In this document: positions 18,571 through 27,671 of the stretch, piece after piece
How positions within the stretch are numbered: the stretch's first letter is position 1
Layout: each line of letters opens with the position of its first letter
NCBI RefSeq assembly: GCF_900168195.1
Contig: NZ_FUYX01000001.1
Span: forward strand, 310,001-374,000
Direction: 5' to 3'
Length of the DNA stretch: 64,000 bases
DNA from: Allobosea thiooxidans
Lineage (GTDB): Bacteria > Pseudomonadota > Alphaproteobacteria > Rhizobiales > Beijerinckiaceae
Notes under the pieces: model-generated
Databases searched by the model: none
What the model saw: only the letters and a program-made list of their open reading frames with translations
What the model was told of the DNA's origin: nothing
Made by a program: the position numbers and the translations under genes

Positions 18571-18694
18571 CAGCCCTCATCCTGAGGAGCCGCGCCAGCG
18601 GCGTCTCGAAGGATGGTCCAGCGGTCTCCAGAGCCTCCTGAACCATCCTTCGAGACGACATTCCCTTCGGAATGTCTCCTCAGGATGGGGGCTG
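18571..18694. repeat. 124-base nested palindrome
   Basis: The outer 19-base arms (18571-18589 and 18676-18694) are inverted with one mismatch and carry CATCCTGAGGAG. The inner 14-base arms GTCTCGAAGGATGG (18603-18616) and CCATCCTTCGAGAC (18643-18656) are perfect. This looks like a non-autonomous intergenic repeat or RNA cruciform after the che operon. Confidence 0.8.
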
Positions 18695-18711
18695 AAATCC
18701 CTGGTAGAACC

Positions 18712-19098
18712 TCAGCAGGCGAGGACCTTCTTCACGCGCACCTCGAGGTCGCGCAGCTCGTAGGGCTTCACCACATAGTGGTCGGCGCCGTTGCTGGTCG
18801 CCTCGTCCATCTTGTCGACCGAGCGCTCGGAGGTCGCCATGATGATCTTGATCTGGTTGAGCTCCGGCACCGAACGGATGGCGCGCAGCAGGTCGATGCC
18901 GCTCATGCCGTCCATGTTCCAGTCGAGCAGCAGCAGATCGTAGCGCTTGGTCTGCATCTTCATCAGGGCTTCGCGGGCGTTCTCCGCCTCGTCGATGTCC
19001 TGGAACTCGATCTGCTTCAGGAAATAGGTCGCCAGGCCGCGCATGCTCTTCTGGTCGTCGACCACCAGGATGCGGAACTCGCTTCTGGCCTTTGACAT
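18712..19098 (-). CDS. cheY: CheY-family response regulator (second CheY)
   Basis: 128 residues, a lone receiver domain. The acidic pair is in ILVVDDQKSMR, the phospho-acceptor Asp59 in LLLLDWNMDGM, the Ser/Thr switch in MATSERS and the Lys in YVVKPYEL. It is the last gene of the che operon, 10 bases after cheB. In rhizobial systems with two CheYs one drives the motor and the other is a phosphate sink; which this is cannot be told from sequence. Confidence 0.9.
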   Translation of the reverse strand: MSKARSEFRILVVDDQKSMRGLATYFLKQIEFQDIDEAENAREALMKMQTKRYDLLLLDWNMDGMSGIDLLRAIRSVPELNQIKIIMATSERSVDKMDEATSNGADHYVVKPYELRDLEVRVKKVLAC

Positions 19099-19108
19099 CG
19101 TACTCTCC

Positions 19109-20206
19109 TTACGCGCTCCGCAGATTCGGGCGTTCGCCGATCAGCTGTCCGACCGCCGCGCCGATCTGGCTGAGCGGTACGACCCTGTCGGCGGCTCCTA
19201 TCTCGAAGGCTGCTTTCGGCATCCCGTTTACCACGCAGGTCTCACCGCTTTGGATTAATGTTTCGGCGCCTGCTTTGCGCATGGCTAACAAACCGTCAGC
19301 GCCGTCGCGGCCCATGCCGGTGAGCAGGATTCCGACCGCATGGGCGCCGAGGCTCTTCGCCACCGAATGGAACATCACGTCGACGGAAGGCGCGTGGCCG
19401 CAGACGAGCGGGCCCTCCTTCAGGGCGCAGACGAGCTCTCCGCGCCGCTCCTCGATCTCGAGATGGCGCAGCCCCCCCGGCGCGACCACGGCCGTGCCGG
19501 GCCGCAGCCGGTCGCCATCGACCGCCTCGTGGACGTCGAGCCCGGTCGCCGCGGCCAGCCTGGCGGCGAACTTCGCGGTGTAGCCCGGCGGCATGTGCTG
19601 AACGACGGCGATGGGCAGGCGCAGATGGGCGAGGTCGCGCATCACCGTCTGCACGGCCGGCACGCCGCCGGTCGAGGCGCCGATCGCGATCAGCGAGGTC
19701 TTGCCGCCGCGCGCCGGCTCCTTCGGCGGCGCCGGGCGTGCGGGCGCGGCCACCTGCGCCATCTGGCGGGCGGCGGCGATCATCTTGCGGCTGGCCGCGG
19801 CGCGCTGCAGCGCCGCGACGAGATGCTTCATGAAGCCTTCGAGCGTATGGGTGGTGCCGTCCGGCTTCTCGATGAAGTCGATGGCACCGAGCTCCAGCGC
19901 CTGGATCGTATTGTCGGCGCCCGGCCCACCGAAGGCCGAGACGATCAGCACCGGCAGCGGATCCTGCTTCAGGACGCGCGCGAGCAGCTTGAGCCCGTGC
20001 CGCCCGGGCAGCTCGAGATCGAGCGTCACGACGTCGGGCCGGAGCTCCTGGATGGCGTCCCAGCCCTCCTCGGCGCTGCCGGCGACACCGATCACCTTGA
20101 AGCCCGGCGCAGAGTCGATGATCTGCGTCATCAGCTTCTGCATCAGGATGGAATCGTCGACGACGAGAACCTTGACCGGGGCTGCGGAGGCCGTCGGCAT
20201 GCTCAT
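19109..20206 (-). CDS. cheB: Chemotaxis protein-glutamate methylesterase CheB
   Basis: 365 residues. The receiver domain has phospho-acceptor Asp63 (VVTLDLELPGRHG, a variant of the usual LDxxMPxMDG). A Pro/Ala-rich linker of about 30 residues leads to the esterase domain with Ser178 (IAIGASTGG), His204 (VVQHMPPGY) and the Asp of GMGRDGADGL. It removes methyl groups from receptors after CheA phosphorylation. Its ATG overlaps the cheD stop by one base. Confidence 0.95.
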   Translation of the reverse strand: MSMPTASAAPVKVLVVDDSILMQKLMTQIIDSAPGFKVIGVAGSAEEGWDAIQELRPDVVTLDLELPGRHGLKLLARVLKQDPLPVLIVSAFGGPGADNTIQALELGAIDFIEKPDGTTHTLEGFMKHLVAALQRAAASRKMIAAARQMAQVAAPARPAPPKEPARGGKTSLIAIGASTGGVPAVQTVMRDLAHLRLPIAVVQHMPPGYTAKFAARLAAATGLDVHEAVDGDRLRPGTAVVAPGGLRHLEIEERRGELVCALKEGPLVCGHAPSVDVMFHSVAKSLGAHAVGILLTGMGRDGADGLLAMRKAGAETLIQSGETCVVNGMPKAAFEIGAADRVVPLSQIGAAVGQLIGERPNLRSA

Positions 20207-20799
20207 TACCAGACCTCCACTTCACCAGCGACGGGCTGGCTCTTGAGCCGGTTGAGATAGGCGATTTCCTGCTCGTGGCCGCTGTCGCGCGCGGTGGGCT
20301 GGACATGCTGCACCCAGGCCCGGCCCGTCGAAGGCTGGTAATGGATGCGCCGCGAGCGCGTGCCGCCGACATCGCGCGAGACCACCGGAATGCCCTCGAC
20401 CTTCAGGAACTCGTTGACGAAGGCGATGTTGTTGTCGCCGATCGCCAGCATGGTGGCGCCGGAGAGCACGCGCGCCCCGCCGAACACCTTGGCCTCGAAA
20501 TTCTGGCGCCTGGCCCCGCGCTTCAGCAGGTCGTTGATCAGCACCTCCATGGCGGTGTCGCCATAGCGCTCGCCGGCGCTGGGGTCGGTGCTGCCATTGT
20601 TCTTCGGCAGCAGGAAATGGTTCAGCCCGCCAACCCCGATCTGCGGGTCGCGCAGGCAGACCGAGACGCAGGAGCCCAGCACGGTAGCGACGATCTCGTC
20701 CTTGGCCGCGGTGATCTCGTGCTCGCCGGGAGCGACGGTGATGATCGTCGCCTCGAAGCGCGGGTCGAAATAGCGCCGGGAGGACCGGGAAACGCTCAT
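20206..20799 (-). CDS. cheD: Chemoreceptor glutamine deamidase CheD
   Basis: 197 residues. The catalytic Cys-His pair is seen in ATVLGSCVSVCLRD and GGLNHFLLPK, and the downstream motif is AKVFGGARVL. CheD deamidates receptor glutamines to methylatable glutamates and may interact with a CheC-like phosphatase, of which none is seen here. The start follows AGAGGACTGC and overlaps the cheR stop (ATGA). The gene sits between cheR and cheB. Confidence 0.93.
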   Translation of the reverse strand: MSVSRSSRRYFDPRFEATIITVAPGEHEITAAKDEIVATVLGSCVSVCLRDPQIGVGGLNHFLLPKNNGSTDPSAGERYGDTAMEVLINDLLKRGARRQNFEAKVFGGARVLSGATMLAIGDNNIAFVNEFLKVEGIPVVSRDVGGTRSRRIHYQPSTGRAWVQHVQPTARDSGHEQEIAYLNRLKSQPVAGEVEVW

Positions 20800-21674
20800 G
20801 CAGTCCTCTCGTAGATGGTCCGGCCGATCAGGCGCAGATGCGGATGCGGTTGCGGCAGCGATTCCGAATGGCCGAGATAGAGGAAGCCGCCGGGCGACAG
20901 CAGCGCCACGAAGCGGTCGAGGATCGAGGCCTTGGTCTGCGTGTCGAAATAGATGAAGACGTTGCGGCAGAAGATCACGTCGAAGGGCCCGCTCATCGGC
21001 CACCTCTCGATGAGATTCAACCGCTTGAAGGCGATCATCCGGCGCAGCTCCTCGGCGATGCGTGCTTCGCCGCGCCCAGCCCCGGGTTCCAGCTTGAGCA
21101 GCGGCTTCACGTCCGGCGGCAGCCGCTCGAACAGCTCGGCCGGATAGATGCCGGCCTCGGCCCGCGCCAGGATGTCGGTGTCGATATCGGTCGCCAGGAT
21201 CCGGAAGTCGAGGTCGCCGCGCGCGCCGATCGCCTCGCGGCAGGAGGCCGCAATCGAATAGGCCTCCTCGCCCGAGGAGCAGGCCGAGGACCAGATGCGG
21301 ATGCGGCCCCGCCGCTGGCTGCGCTCCTGCAGCAGGCGCGGCATCACCTCCCGGCGGAGATGGTCGAAATGGTGGCGCTCGCGGAAGAAGGCGGTGTGGT
21401 TGGTCGTCACCGCATTGATCAGCTCGGGCAGCTCGCCCGCCGCCTGCGGCGTCTTCAGGAAGGCGCAGTATTCGGCGACCGAGCTCATGCCGAGCGCCTT
21501 GACGCGCCGCGCCAGGCGGCCGCGCGTCATCGCCTCCTTGTGCTCGCGGATGACGATGCCGGCCTGCTCGTAGACCAGCGCCGCGATGAACTTCATGTCG
21601 TCGCGCGTCAGGGTGATATCGGCCATGGCGGGCTGGAAGGACGCCATGCTGGGCAGCGTTGTCGGCCGCGACAT
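20796..21674 (-). CDS. cheR: Chemotaxis methyltransferase CheR
   Basis: 292 residues. The N-terminal helical domain is followed by AVTTNHTAFFRERHHFDHLR and the SAM-binding stretch IWSSACSSGEEAYSIA; FDVIFCRNVFIYFD and LGHSESL complete the CheR signature. It methylates receptor glutamates from SAM and opposes CheB. No TPR or C-terminal pentapeptide-binding extension is present. Only three bases separate it from the preceding receptor gene. Confidence 0.94.
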   Translation of the reverse strand: MSRPTTLPSMASFQPAMADITLTRDDMKFIAALVYEQAGIVIREHKEAMTRGRLARRVKALGMSSVAEYCAFLKTPQAAGELPELINAVTTNHTAFFRERHHFDHLRREVMPRLLQERSQRRGRIRIWSSACSSGEEAYSIAASCREAIGARGDLDFRILATDIDTDILARAEAGIYPAELFERLPPDVKPLLKLEPGAGRGEARIAEELRRMIAFKRLNLIERWPMSGPFDVIFCRNVFIYFDTQTKASILDRFVALLSPGGFLYLGHSESLPQPHPHLRLIGRTIYERTA

Positions 21675-21677
21675 GCC

Positions 21678-23501
21678 TCAGCCCCCCATCCGCGCGCCGG
21701 CCGCGACGCGGCGGGCCTGCGCCTGGAAGGAGGCGCGCGGCTGGGCCGGAGCCGGAGCCGGGGCGGGCATCGCCCGGCTCGCACGCGGCGGCTCCGCCCG
21801 CAGCGGCGCAGCCGCGGGCCGGAAGGTTTCGACGATCTCGCTCAGGGCCGCGACCTGGCCGGCGAGCTCGCCCGCCGCCGCGACGCCGCGCCCGGCCAGC
21901 TCGGCATTCTGCCGGATACCCTTGTCCACCTGCGCCACGCTGCGGCTCATCCCACCCATGCCGTTGGCCTGCTCGGCGCTCACGGCTGAAATCTCCGCGA
22001 CGGTCGCGGAAACCCTGCTCACGGCCGCGACGATGCGGCCGAGCGTCTCGCCGGTCTCGCGCACGAGGCCGACGCCTTCGGCGACCTGCCCGTTCGAGGT
22101 CGCGATCAGGCCCTTGATGTCCTTGGCGGCCTGGGCCGAGCGTTGCGCCAGCGAGCGCACCTCCGAGGCGACCACGGCAAAGCCCTTGCCGGCATCGCCG
22201 GCACGCGCCGCCTCGACCGCCGCATTCAGCGCCAGCAGGTTGGTCTGGAAGGCGATCTCGTCGATCACGCCGACGATCTCGGAAATGCGCAGCGACGAGC
22301 TCTCGATCCGCTCGATCGCACCGACCGCCTTCAAGACCACGTTCTGGCCTTCCTGCGCCACGCCCATCGTCGAGCCGGCGAGCTCGCTTGCCTCGCGCGA
22401 GCGCTCATGGCTGCGCCCGACCGAGGCGGCGATCGCCTCGGCGGTGCCCGATGCCTCGCCGAGCTCGCTCGCGACCTTCCCCGTGCGCGCCGCGAGATCG
22501 TTCGCGACCGTGTTCACGTCGATGGCGGCATGGCAGACCGAGCCGGCGGTGGCGCGGATCAGCTCGATCCGCTCCGCCAGCAGCGCGAGCGCCTGGTTGA
22601 GCTCCTGCTGCAGCCGCCCCAGCCGGCCGGGATGACGCCCTTCCATGCGGCAGGTCAGATCGCCCTCCGCCAGGGCCTCCACCACCGCGTCGATCTCGGC
22701 GAAGGCCTCGTCAAGCTGGCTGCTGATCCGGTTCACGCCCTCGGCGATCCGGGCGACGGTCTCCGACTTGCCCCGGGGGGCGATGCGTCCCGAGAAATCG
22801 CCTTCGATCGCGGCCTCGATCAGCTGCGAGGCCTCCTTGGCGACGGCGAGCTCGTCGGTCAGCTCGTGCCAGTCGACCGCGGTGCCGAGGCTGCGGCCAT
22901 CCGCGGCCTCGATCGCCGTCAGCGTCAGGCAGACGATCCGGCGCCCCAGCGTCAGACGCACGGACGGCCCGGTCTCGAGGCGCGGCTCGGCGCGCACGCG
23001 CTCCATCACGCGCCCGAGCATGTCCTTGGCCGAGCAGCCCGGAAAGGCGGTACGGAAATCCTCCTGCGCCTCGGCGAAGAAGCGCAGCAGCCCCTTGCTG
23101 GCATAGATGACTCGGCCCTGCGGATCGCAGATCATCACATTGGCGCGGCCGTGATCGAGCGCGGAGCGCAGCCGCACCGCCTCCCCCGCCTGATCCTGCA
23201 GGGCGGCCAGCGCGCGCGACAGCGCGGCGGCTTCATGGCTTCCGCCGGCCTCCGGCAGAACCAGATCGGCGCCCTCCGCCAGGCGCGACGCGGCATGGGA
23301 GAGATGGGCGACGGACCGGTTCGCGCCCCAGGCGGCGAGCCCGCCGAGCAGCGCCACCGCCGAGACGGCGAGAGCGCCCATGGCCGGGCTTCCGGCCGTG
23401 GCCGTGTAGTAGGCGAGCCCGCCGGCCAATGCCGCCGAGCCGGCCGCGGTCAGCGGCTGGCTGACCGAGAGTCGTGAAAAGGGGCCGAGCGCGCTGCCCA
23501 T
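21678..23501 (-). CDS. Methyl-accepting chemotaxis protein with PAS-like sensor
   Basis: 607 residues. Two short hydrophobic segments (about residues 16-37 and 41-60) leave almost no periplasmic loop, so sensing is likely intracellular. A PAS-like region follows ([20 protein letters not shown]), then HAMP-like repeats ([21 protein letters not shown]) and the signalling hairpin [20 protein letters not shown]. The C-terminus is Ala/Pro-rich, without a clear CheR-binding pentapeptide. Its place between cheW and cheR suggests it is a core receptor of this pathway. Confidence 0.9.
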   Translation of the reverse strand: MGSALGPFSRLSVSQPLTAAGSAALAGGLAYYTATAGSPAMGALAVSAVALLGGLAAWGANRSVAHLSHAASRLAEGADLVLPEAGGSHEAAALSRALAALQDQAGEAVRLRSALDHGRANVMICDPQGRVIYASKGLLRFFAEAQEDFRTAFPGCSAKDMLGRVMERVRAEPRLETGPSVRLTLGRRIVCLTLTAIEAADGRSLGTAVDWHELTDELAVAKEASQLIEAAIEGDFSGRIAPRGKSETVARIAEGVNRISSQLDEAFAEIDAVVEALAEGDLTCRMEGRHPGRLGRLQQELNQALALLAERIELIRATAGSVCHAAIDVNTVANDLAARTGKVASELGEASGTAEAIAASVGRSHERSREASELAGSTMGVAQEGQNVVLKAVGAIERIESSSLRISEIVGVIDEIAFQTNLLALNAAVEAARAGDAGKGFAVVASEVRSLAQRSAQAAKDIKGLIATSNGQVAEGVGLVRETGETLGRIVAAVSRVSATVAEISAVSAEQANGMGGMSRSVAQVDKGIRQNAELAGRGVAAAGELAGQVAALSEIVETFRPAAAPLRAEPPRASRAMPAPAPAPAQPRASFQAQARRVAAGARMGG

Positions 23502-23566
23502 CTGTCCTGTCGTTTCTTGTTCTGGCCCGCTTGGACGCTACGCTCGGGCTATGTCTTCAAAGCTGT

Positions 23567-24079
23567 TCAGGCGGCGCGGCTGGCCTTGACCTGAGCCTCG
23601 CCACCGCCGTCCCGGATCACCGCCGCCAGGTCGAGCAGCGCCACGATGTCGCTGTCGAGCAGGACGAGGCCTTCGATCAGGCCATGCTCGTCGCGCTCCA
23701 GGTCCGGCGCCGGGCGCACGGCCGAGACCGGCACGTCGACGATGTCCGAAACCGAGTCGACCAGCAGGCCGGCGGTCTTGTCCTCAACGTCGACGACGAC
23801 GATCACATGCGTCGCGGTAGCGTCGGTGACGCCGATCCCGATCGCGGTGCGCAGGTCGTAGACCGCCAGGATGACGCCGCGCAGGTTGAGCACGCCGCGG
23901 ACATGCGGGGCCGCATGCGGCAGCGGCGTGGTCGCCTGCCAGCCCTTGATCTCGCGGACCATGCCGACATCGATGCCGAAGGTGCGGTCGCCGACCTTGA
24001 AGGTCACGATCCGACGCGCCGCCGCTTCCGGCTGCGCCGACGAGAAGTGCTTTTCGCCGAGTTGGAGGGTCATGGTCAT
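23567..24079 (-). CDS. cheW: Chemotaxis adaptor CheW
   Basis: 170 residues, one CheW/SH3-like domain: VTFKVGDRTFGIDVGMVREI, PHVRGVLNLRGVILAVYDLR and TAGLLVDSVSDIVDVP are hallmark segments. It couples receptors to CheA. The start codon overlaps the cheA stop (ATGA). Confidence 0.94.
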   Translation of the reverse strand: MTMTLQLGEKHFSSAQPEAAARRIVTFKVGDRTFGIDVGMVREIKGWQATTPLPHAAPHVRGVLNLRGVILAVYDLRTAIGIGVTDATATHVIVVVDVEDKTAGLLVDSVSDIVDVPVSAVRPAPDLERDEHGLIEGLVLLDSDIVALLDLAAVIRDGGGEAQVKASRAA

Positions 24080-26370
24080 CCAGCCATCTTGAGGTCAGAT
24101 TGAGGGCTCCGGTCGCCGGAAGCGGCGAGCCGCAGCATGGAATCGATATCCAGGATCAGGGCGACGAGGCCGTCGCCGAGGATCGTCGCCGCCGAGGCAC
24201 CGTTGACGGTGCCGTAATTCGCCTCGAGGCTCTTCACGACCACCTGCTGCTGGCCGACGATCTCGTCGACCGCGATGCCGACATTGTTGCCGCGCTCGGT
24301 CTCGGCGATGATCACGATGTTCTCGTTGGTCGTGCCGGACGAACCCATCACGTCGCCGAGGCGATAGAGCGGGGTCACCTCGCCGCGCCAGCGCAGCACC
24401 TCCTGGCCGAAGGGCAGCCGCTCGATCGGCGTCGAGGCCAGATGCTGCGTCTCGATCACCGAGGCGATCGGGATGACGTAGCGATCGTCGCCGCAGCGGA
24501 TCACCATCCCTTCGAGCACGGCCAGCGTCAGCGGCAGCGCCAGCGTGAACTTGCAGCCCCGCCCCGGCTCGGAATCGACGCTGATGCGCCCGCCGAGCGA
24601 CTCGACGTTGCGACGCACCACATCCATGCCGACGCCGCGCCCTGAGATGTCGCTGACCGCTTCCGCCGTGGACAGGCCAGCCGCGAAGATGAGCTGGTCG
24701 ATCTCCTCGGGCGCGAGCCGCTCGTCGGCGCCGACGAGGCCGCGCGAGCGGGCCTTGGCGAGCAGCCGGTCGCGGTTGATGCCGCGCCCGTCATCGGTGA
24801 CGGAGATGACGATGCGGCCGGCGCGGTGCTCGGCGATCAGCCGGATCGTGCCCTCGCGCGGCTTGCCAGCCTCGGCGCGCTCGTCCGGCGTCTCCAGCCC
24901 GTGATCCATCGAATTGCGGATCATGTGGGTCAGCGGATCGGCGAGCTCCTCGATGATCGTCTTGTCGACCTCGGTGTTCTCGCCCTCGAGCACGAGGCGC
25001 ACTTCCTTGCCGAGCGTCTGCGCGAGCTCGCGCACCAGGCGCGGCATGCGCTGGAACACCGCCTTCACCGGCTGGGCGCGCACCGCCATGACATGGTCCT
25101 GCAGCTCGCGCGTCTGGCGCGACAGGGTCAGGATGCCTTCGGCGGTCTTGGCATAGACGTCGTAGGGCAGCGAACGCACGCATTCGACCAGCATCGACTG
25201 GGTGATGACGATCTCGCCGACGAGGTTCATCAGCTTGTCGATGCGGTCGAGGTCGACGCGGACGCTGACCGCCTGACGCTGGCGCGCCGACTGGTCGTTG
25301 GCGGGCGCGCGCGGCGCGGCGCGGACGGCAGCAGGCGCCTCGGCGACGGGCGCCGGCGCGATCGGCGCAGCGACCGGCGGCGGCGCCGGCGCGGCAACGG
25401 GCTCGGCTGCCGGGCCGAGCTTTGCCAGGATGGCGGAAAGATCGGCAGCCACCGAGCTCGGCACCTCCGGCGCCTCGGCGGCAGGCTCCGCCGCCGGCGC
25501 ATCCTCGGCCGCGGCGGCATCGAGCAGCTCGATCTCGAACTCCTCGTTCGCCAGGCTGAAATCGAAGCGCCCGTGCAATTCCTCGATGGAAAGCTCCGTG
25601 CGCAGATCGACATCGAAGCGCATCCAGCAATCGCTGACGTCGAGCGTCTCCAGCGGCGGCACCTGGCTCAGGTCGCAGCGGATCGCCAGGACGTCCTCGG
25701 CCGGCAGCGAACCGAGCACGACGCGCGGCTCGATCACGCGCCGGAACAGATCGGCGTCCGGCGTGATGCGCAGGCGCAGGTCGCGGCCGGACTTCTCGGC
25801 GGCTGGCGCGGCGACGGGTTCGTCGTCCCAGCCGTCATCGGCGGGCGGAGCGGCGGTCTTGGCCTCGACCATGGCGAGCAGATTGCCGAGCGCGGCGATG
25901 CCGGGAGGCGCATCGTTGTCGGCTGCGGGCGCGACCGGCTCGGGCGCCGCGACGACGGGCGCGGGAGCAGGCGCGGCGACAGGCGCCTGCGGCTCCTTGC
26001 CGACCTGCTCGAGGGCAGCCAGCAGGTCGGGCCGCTCGGTCGCCGGCTCGTCGTTGCGCGCCGCCGCCACCAGATCGGCCACGGCGTCGGAGCAGCGCAG
26101 GAACAGCGTGAAGGGCGCATCCTCGATCGCGACGCGGCCAGACCTCAGATGGTCGAGCGAAGCCTCGAAGACATGGGCGAAACCGACGAGCTCGGTGCAG
26201 CCGAAAGCCCCCGCCCCACCCTTGATCGAGTGGATGGCGCGGAAGGCGGCATTGACGTCCTCGGAATCGTTCGAGCCCTCGTCGAGGGCCTGGAGCTTCT
26301 GCTCCAGCGCTCCGAGGAGCTCGTCGCATTCCTGGAAGAAGGTCTGCTTGAGTTCTGCCAACGGATCCAT
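24076..26370 (-). CDS. cheA: Chemotaxis histidine kinase CheA
   Basis: 764 residues, about 100 longer than the E. coli enzyme because of two Ala/Pro-rich linkers (about 115-165 and 290-360). The HPt domain has the phosphorylated His47 in AIHSIKGGAGAFG; a middle domain follows, then the dimerisation helices (DKLMNLVGEIVITQSML), the ATPase domain (N box HMIRNSMDHGLE, DDGRGINRD, GRGVGMDVVRRN) and a CheW-like regulatory domain. It phosphorylates CheB, the CheYs and perhaps the extra receiver protein. It starts ten bases after cheY. Confidence 0.95.
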   Translation of the reverse strand: MDPLAELKQTFFQECDELLGALEQKLQALDEGSNDSEDVNAAFRAIHSIKGGAGAFGCTELVGFAHVFEASLDHLRSGRVAIEDAPFTLFLRCSDAVADLVAAARNDEPATERPDLLAALEQVGKEPQAPVAAPAPAPVVAAPEPVAPAADNDAPPGIAALGNLLAMVEAKTAAPPADDGWDDEPVAAPAAEKSGRDLRLRITPDADLFRRVIEPRVVLGSLPAEDVLAIRCDLSQVPPLETLDVSDCWMRFDVDLRTELSIEELHGRFDFSLANEEFEIELLDAAAAEDAPAAEPAAEAPEVPSSVAADLSAILAKLGPAAEPVAAPAPPPVAAPIAPAPVAEAPAAVRAAPRAPANDQSARQRQAVSVRVDLDRIDKLMNLVGEIVITQSMLVECVRSLPYDVYAKTAEGILTLSRQTRELQDHVMAVRAQPVKAVFQRMPRLVRELAQTLGKEVRLVLEGENTEVDKTIIEELADPLTHMIRNSMDHGLETPDERAEAGKPREGTIRLIAEHRAGRIVISVTDDGRGINRDRLLAKARSRGLVGADERLAPEEIDQLIFAAGLSTAEAVSDISGRGVGMDVVRRNVESLGGRISVDSEPGRGCKFTLALPLTLAVLEGMVIRCGDDRYVIPIASVIETQHLASTPIERLPFGQEVLRWRGEVTPLYRLGDVMGSSGTTNENIVIIAETERGNNVGIAVDEIVGQQQVVVKSLEANYGTVNGASAATILGDGLVALILDIDSMLRLAASGDRSPQSDLKMAG

Positions 26371-26380
26371 CGGCCAGCCT

Positions 26381-26740
26381 TCAGTTCTGGTAGCGCGCGA
26401 CGAGGCCGAGCAGCGTGTTGGGCTCGAACGGCTTGACCATCCAGGCGCTGGCGCCGGCGCGGCGGCCCTCGGCCTTGATCTCGGCGCCGTTCTCGGTGGT
26501 CAGCACGATGATCGGCGTGTTCTGCCCGGCCGGACGCGCGCGGCAGGCGCGGGTGAACTCGATCCCGTCCATGATCGGCATGTTGAGGTCGGTGATGACG
26601 AGATCGGGCTTGAACTGCTCGAACTTGGTCAGCCCGTCCTCGCCGTTCTCGGCCTCCGCCACCTCATGCCCGGCATTCCGCAGCGTCAGGCTGAGCAGGC
26701 TGAGCAGAGTCTTGGTGTCGTCGATGGCCAGGATTTTCAT
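26381..26740 (-). CDS. cheY: CheY-family response regulator (first CheY)
   Basis: 119 residues. ILAIDDTKT carries the acidic pair, Asp51 (LVITDLNMPIMDG) is the phospho-acceptor, TTENG the Thr switch and VKPFEP the Lys. ATG26740 is preferred over a GTG nine bases upstream because GGAG is eight bases from the ATG. It lies between cheS and cheA, the position of CheY1 in rhizobial operons. Confidence 0.92.
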   Translation of the reverse strand: MKILAIDDTKTLLSLLSLTLRNAGHEVAEAENGEDGLTKFEQFKPDLVITDLNMPIMDGIEFTRACRARPAGQNTPIIVLTTENGAEIKAEGRRAGASAWMVKPFEPNTLLGLVARYQN

Positions 26741-26745
26741 GCCCG

Positions 26746-27027
26746 TCACTCCAGAACGAGAGCGCTATGGGCCGGATCGAAGCCGATCGCCCGCAGCGAT
26801 TCGCGGCACTCGGACGAGGCCGCCTTGAGCGTGACCGAAAGCCCCCGCGCGCTGGCGCTGGCGGCTGCGGAATGAAGGAGCTGGATCCACAGGCTCGGCA
26901 GCGGCCCGGCCTCGGCACATTCGACGGCGACGCTTTCCTTCTGCTCCAGCGCGACGAGCAGCTGGTTGCGGAACGTCGCGGCCTCGGAACGGCCGAGGAA
27001 GGGAGGAAGCGAAACGGTGATGACCAT
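26746..27027 (-). CDS. cheS: STAS-domain protein, CheS-like
   Basis: 93 residues, a bare STAS fold: a beta strand (MVITVSLPPFLG), an EAATFRNQLLVAL helix, a core VAVECAEAGPLPSLWIQLL in place of the usual D-S-(S/T)-G site, and a final SLRAIGFD. The phosphorylatable serine is missing. In Sinorhizobium a STAS protein at this place (CheS) binds CheA and aids dephosphorylation of CheY1; this identity is inferred from fold, size and gene order. Confidence 0.7.
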   Translation of the reverse strand: MVITVSLPPFLGRSEAATFRNQLLVALEQKESVAVECAEAGPLPSLWIQLLHSAAASASARGLSVTLKAASSECRESLRAIGFDPAHSALVLE

Positions 27028-27150
27028 GCAGGGCGACCCAGGATTGCGCCGGTGGAGCATCACAACGAACTGGTAAAAACTTCGCTAAATGGCGCGGGCG
27101 GCGTCAAGATTCATGTCAATTTCGCGACATTTGCGAGGCGCCTGTCGGGC

Positions 27151-27618
27151 TCAGAACATGCTGTTGCTGATGGCGCGCGGCACCAGCGAGATCTTGCCGT
27201 TCGCCTCCCGGTATTTCCTGGGCATGTTGATGATGCCCGAGAGATGCAACCAGAGATTGTTGGGCGAGATCGGCTTGGTAATGATCTCGTGCGCGCCGAG
27301 CTTCGCCGCCTGCACGACCGAGCGTCGGTCCGGCCGCTCCATCATCACCAGCACCGGCGCCTTGGCGAAGGGCGAGGTCTTGAAGGAGCGGATCGCGGCA
27401 AGGCATTTGACGCTGCCGCCATCGGCCAGGTCCCAGTCCAGGATGACGATGTTCGGCTGCTTCTGGATGAAGGTGGTCGCCGCCGAGGAGAGGTCAGCCG
27501 CCTCGAAGATGCGGTTGAGCTGCGCCTGATACAGCATGGTGCGGATGAGACGCCGGTAATGCGGGCTCGAATCGATGAGCAGCACCGACAGGTTGGGGAA
27601 GGATGGCGCGATATGCAT
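27151..27618 (-). CDS. Response regulator receiver protein with altered acidic pocket
   Basis: 155 residues. The receiver domain has Asp61 (IVILDWDLADGG) and the conserved Lys (IITKPISPNN), but the first acidic pair is LLIDSSPHY, with one acid replaced, and the Thr/Ser switch is MMERPD. A basic 25-residue C-terminal tail follows (PRKYREANGKISLVPRAISN). It lies between the soluble receptor gene and cheS. It may have weakened magnesium binding and could act as a phosphate sink or regulator. Confidence 0.8.
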   Translation of the reverse strand: MHIAPSFPNLSVLLIDSSPHYRRLIRTMLYQAQLNRIFEAADLSSAATTFIQKQPNIVILDWDLADGGSVKCLAAIRSFKTSPFAKAPVLVMMERPDRRSVVQAAKLGAHEIITKPISPNNLWLHLSGIINMPRKYREANGKISLVPRAISNSMF

Positions 27619-27671
27619 GGCGCTCGCTCGGGTACTCTCTCACTCAACTCGACAGGCGGGATGGCTCCCCG

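Noticed and set aside
24826-26436. 536-codon open frame on plus opposite cheA
   Set aside because: Antisense shadow of cheA, composed largely of Arg, Gly and Asp.
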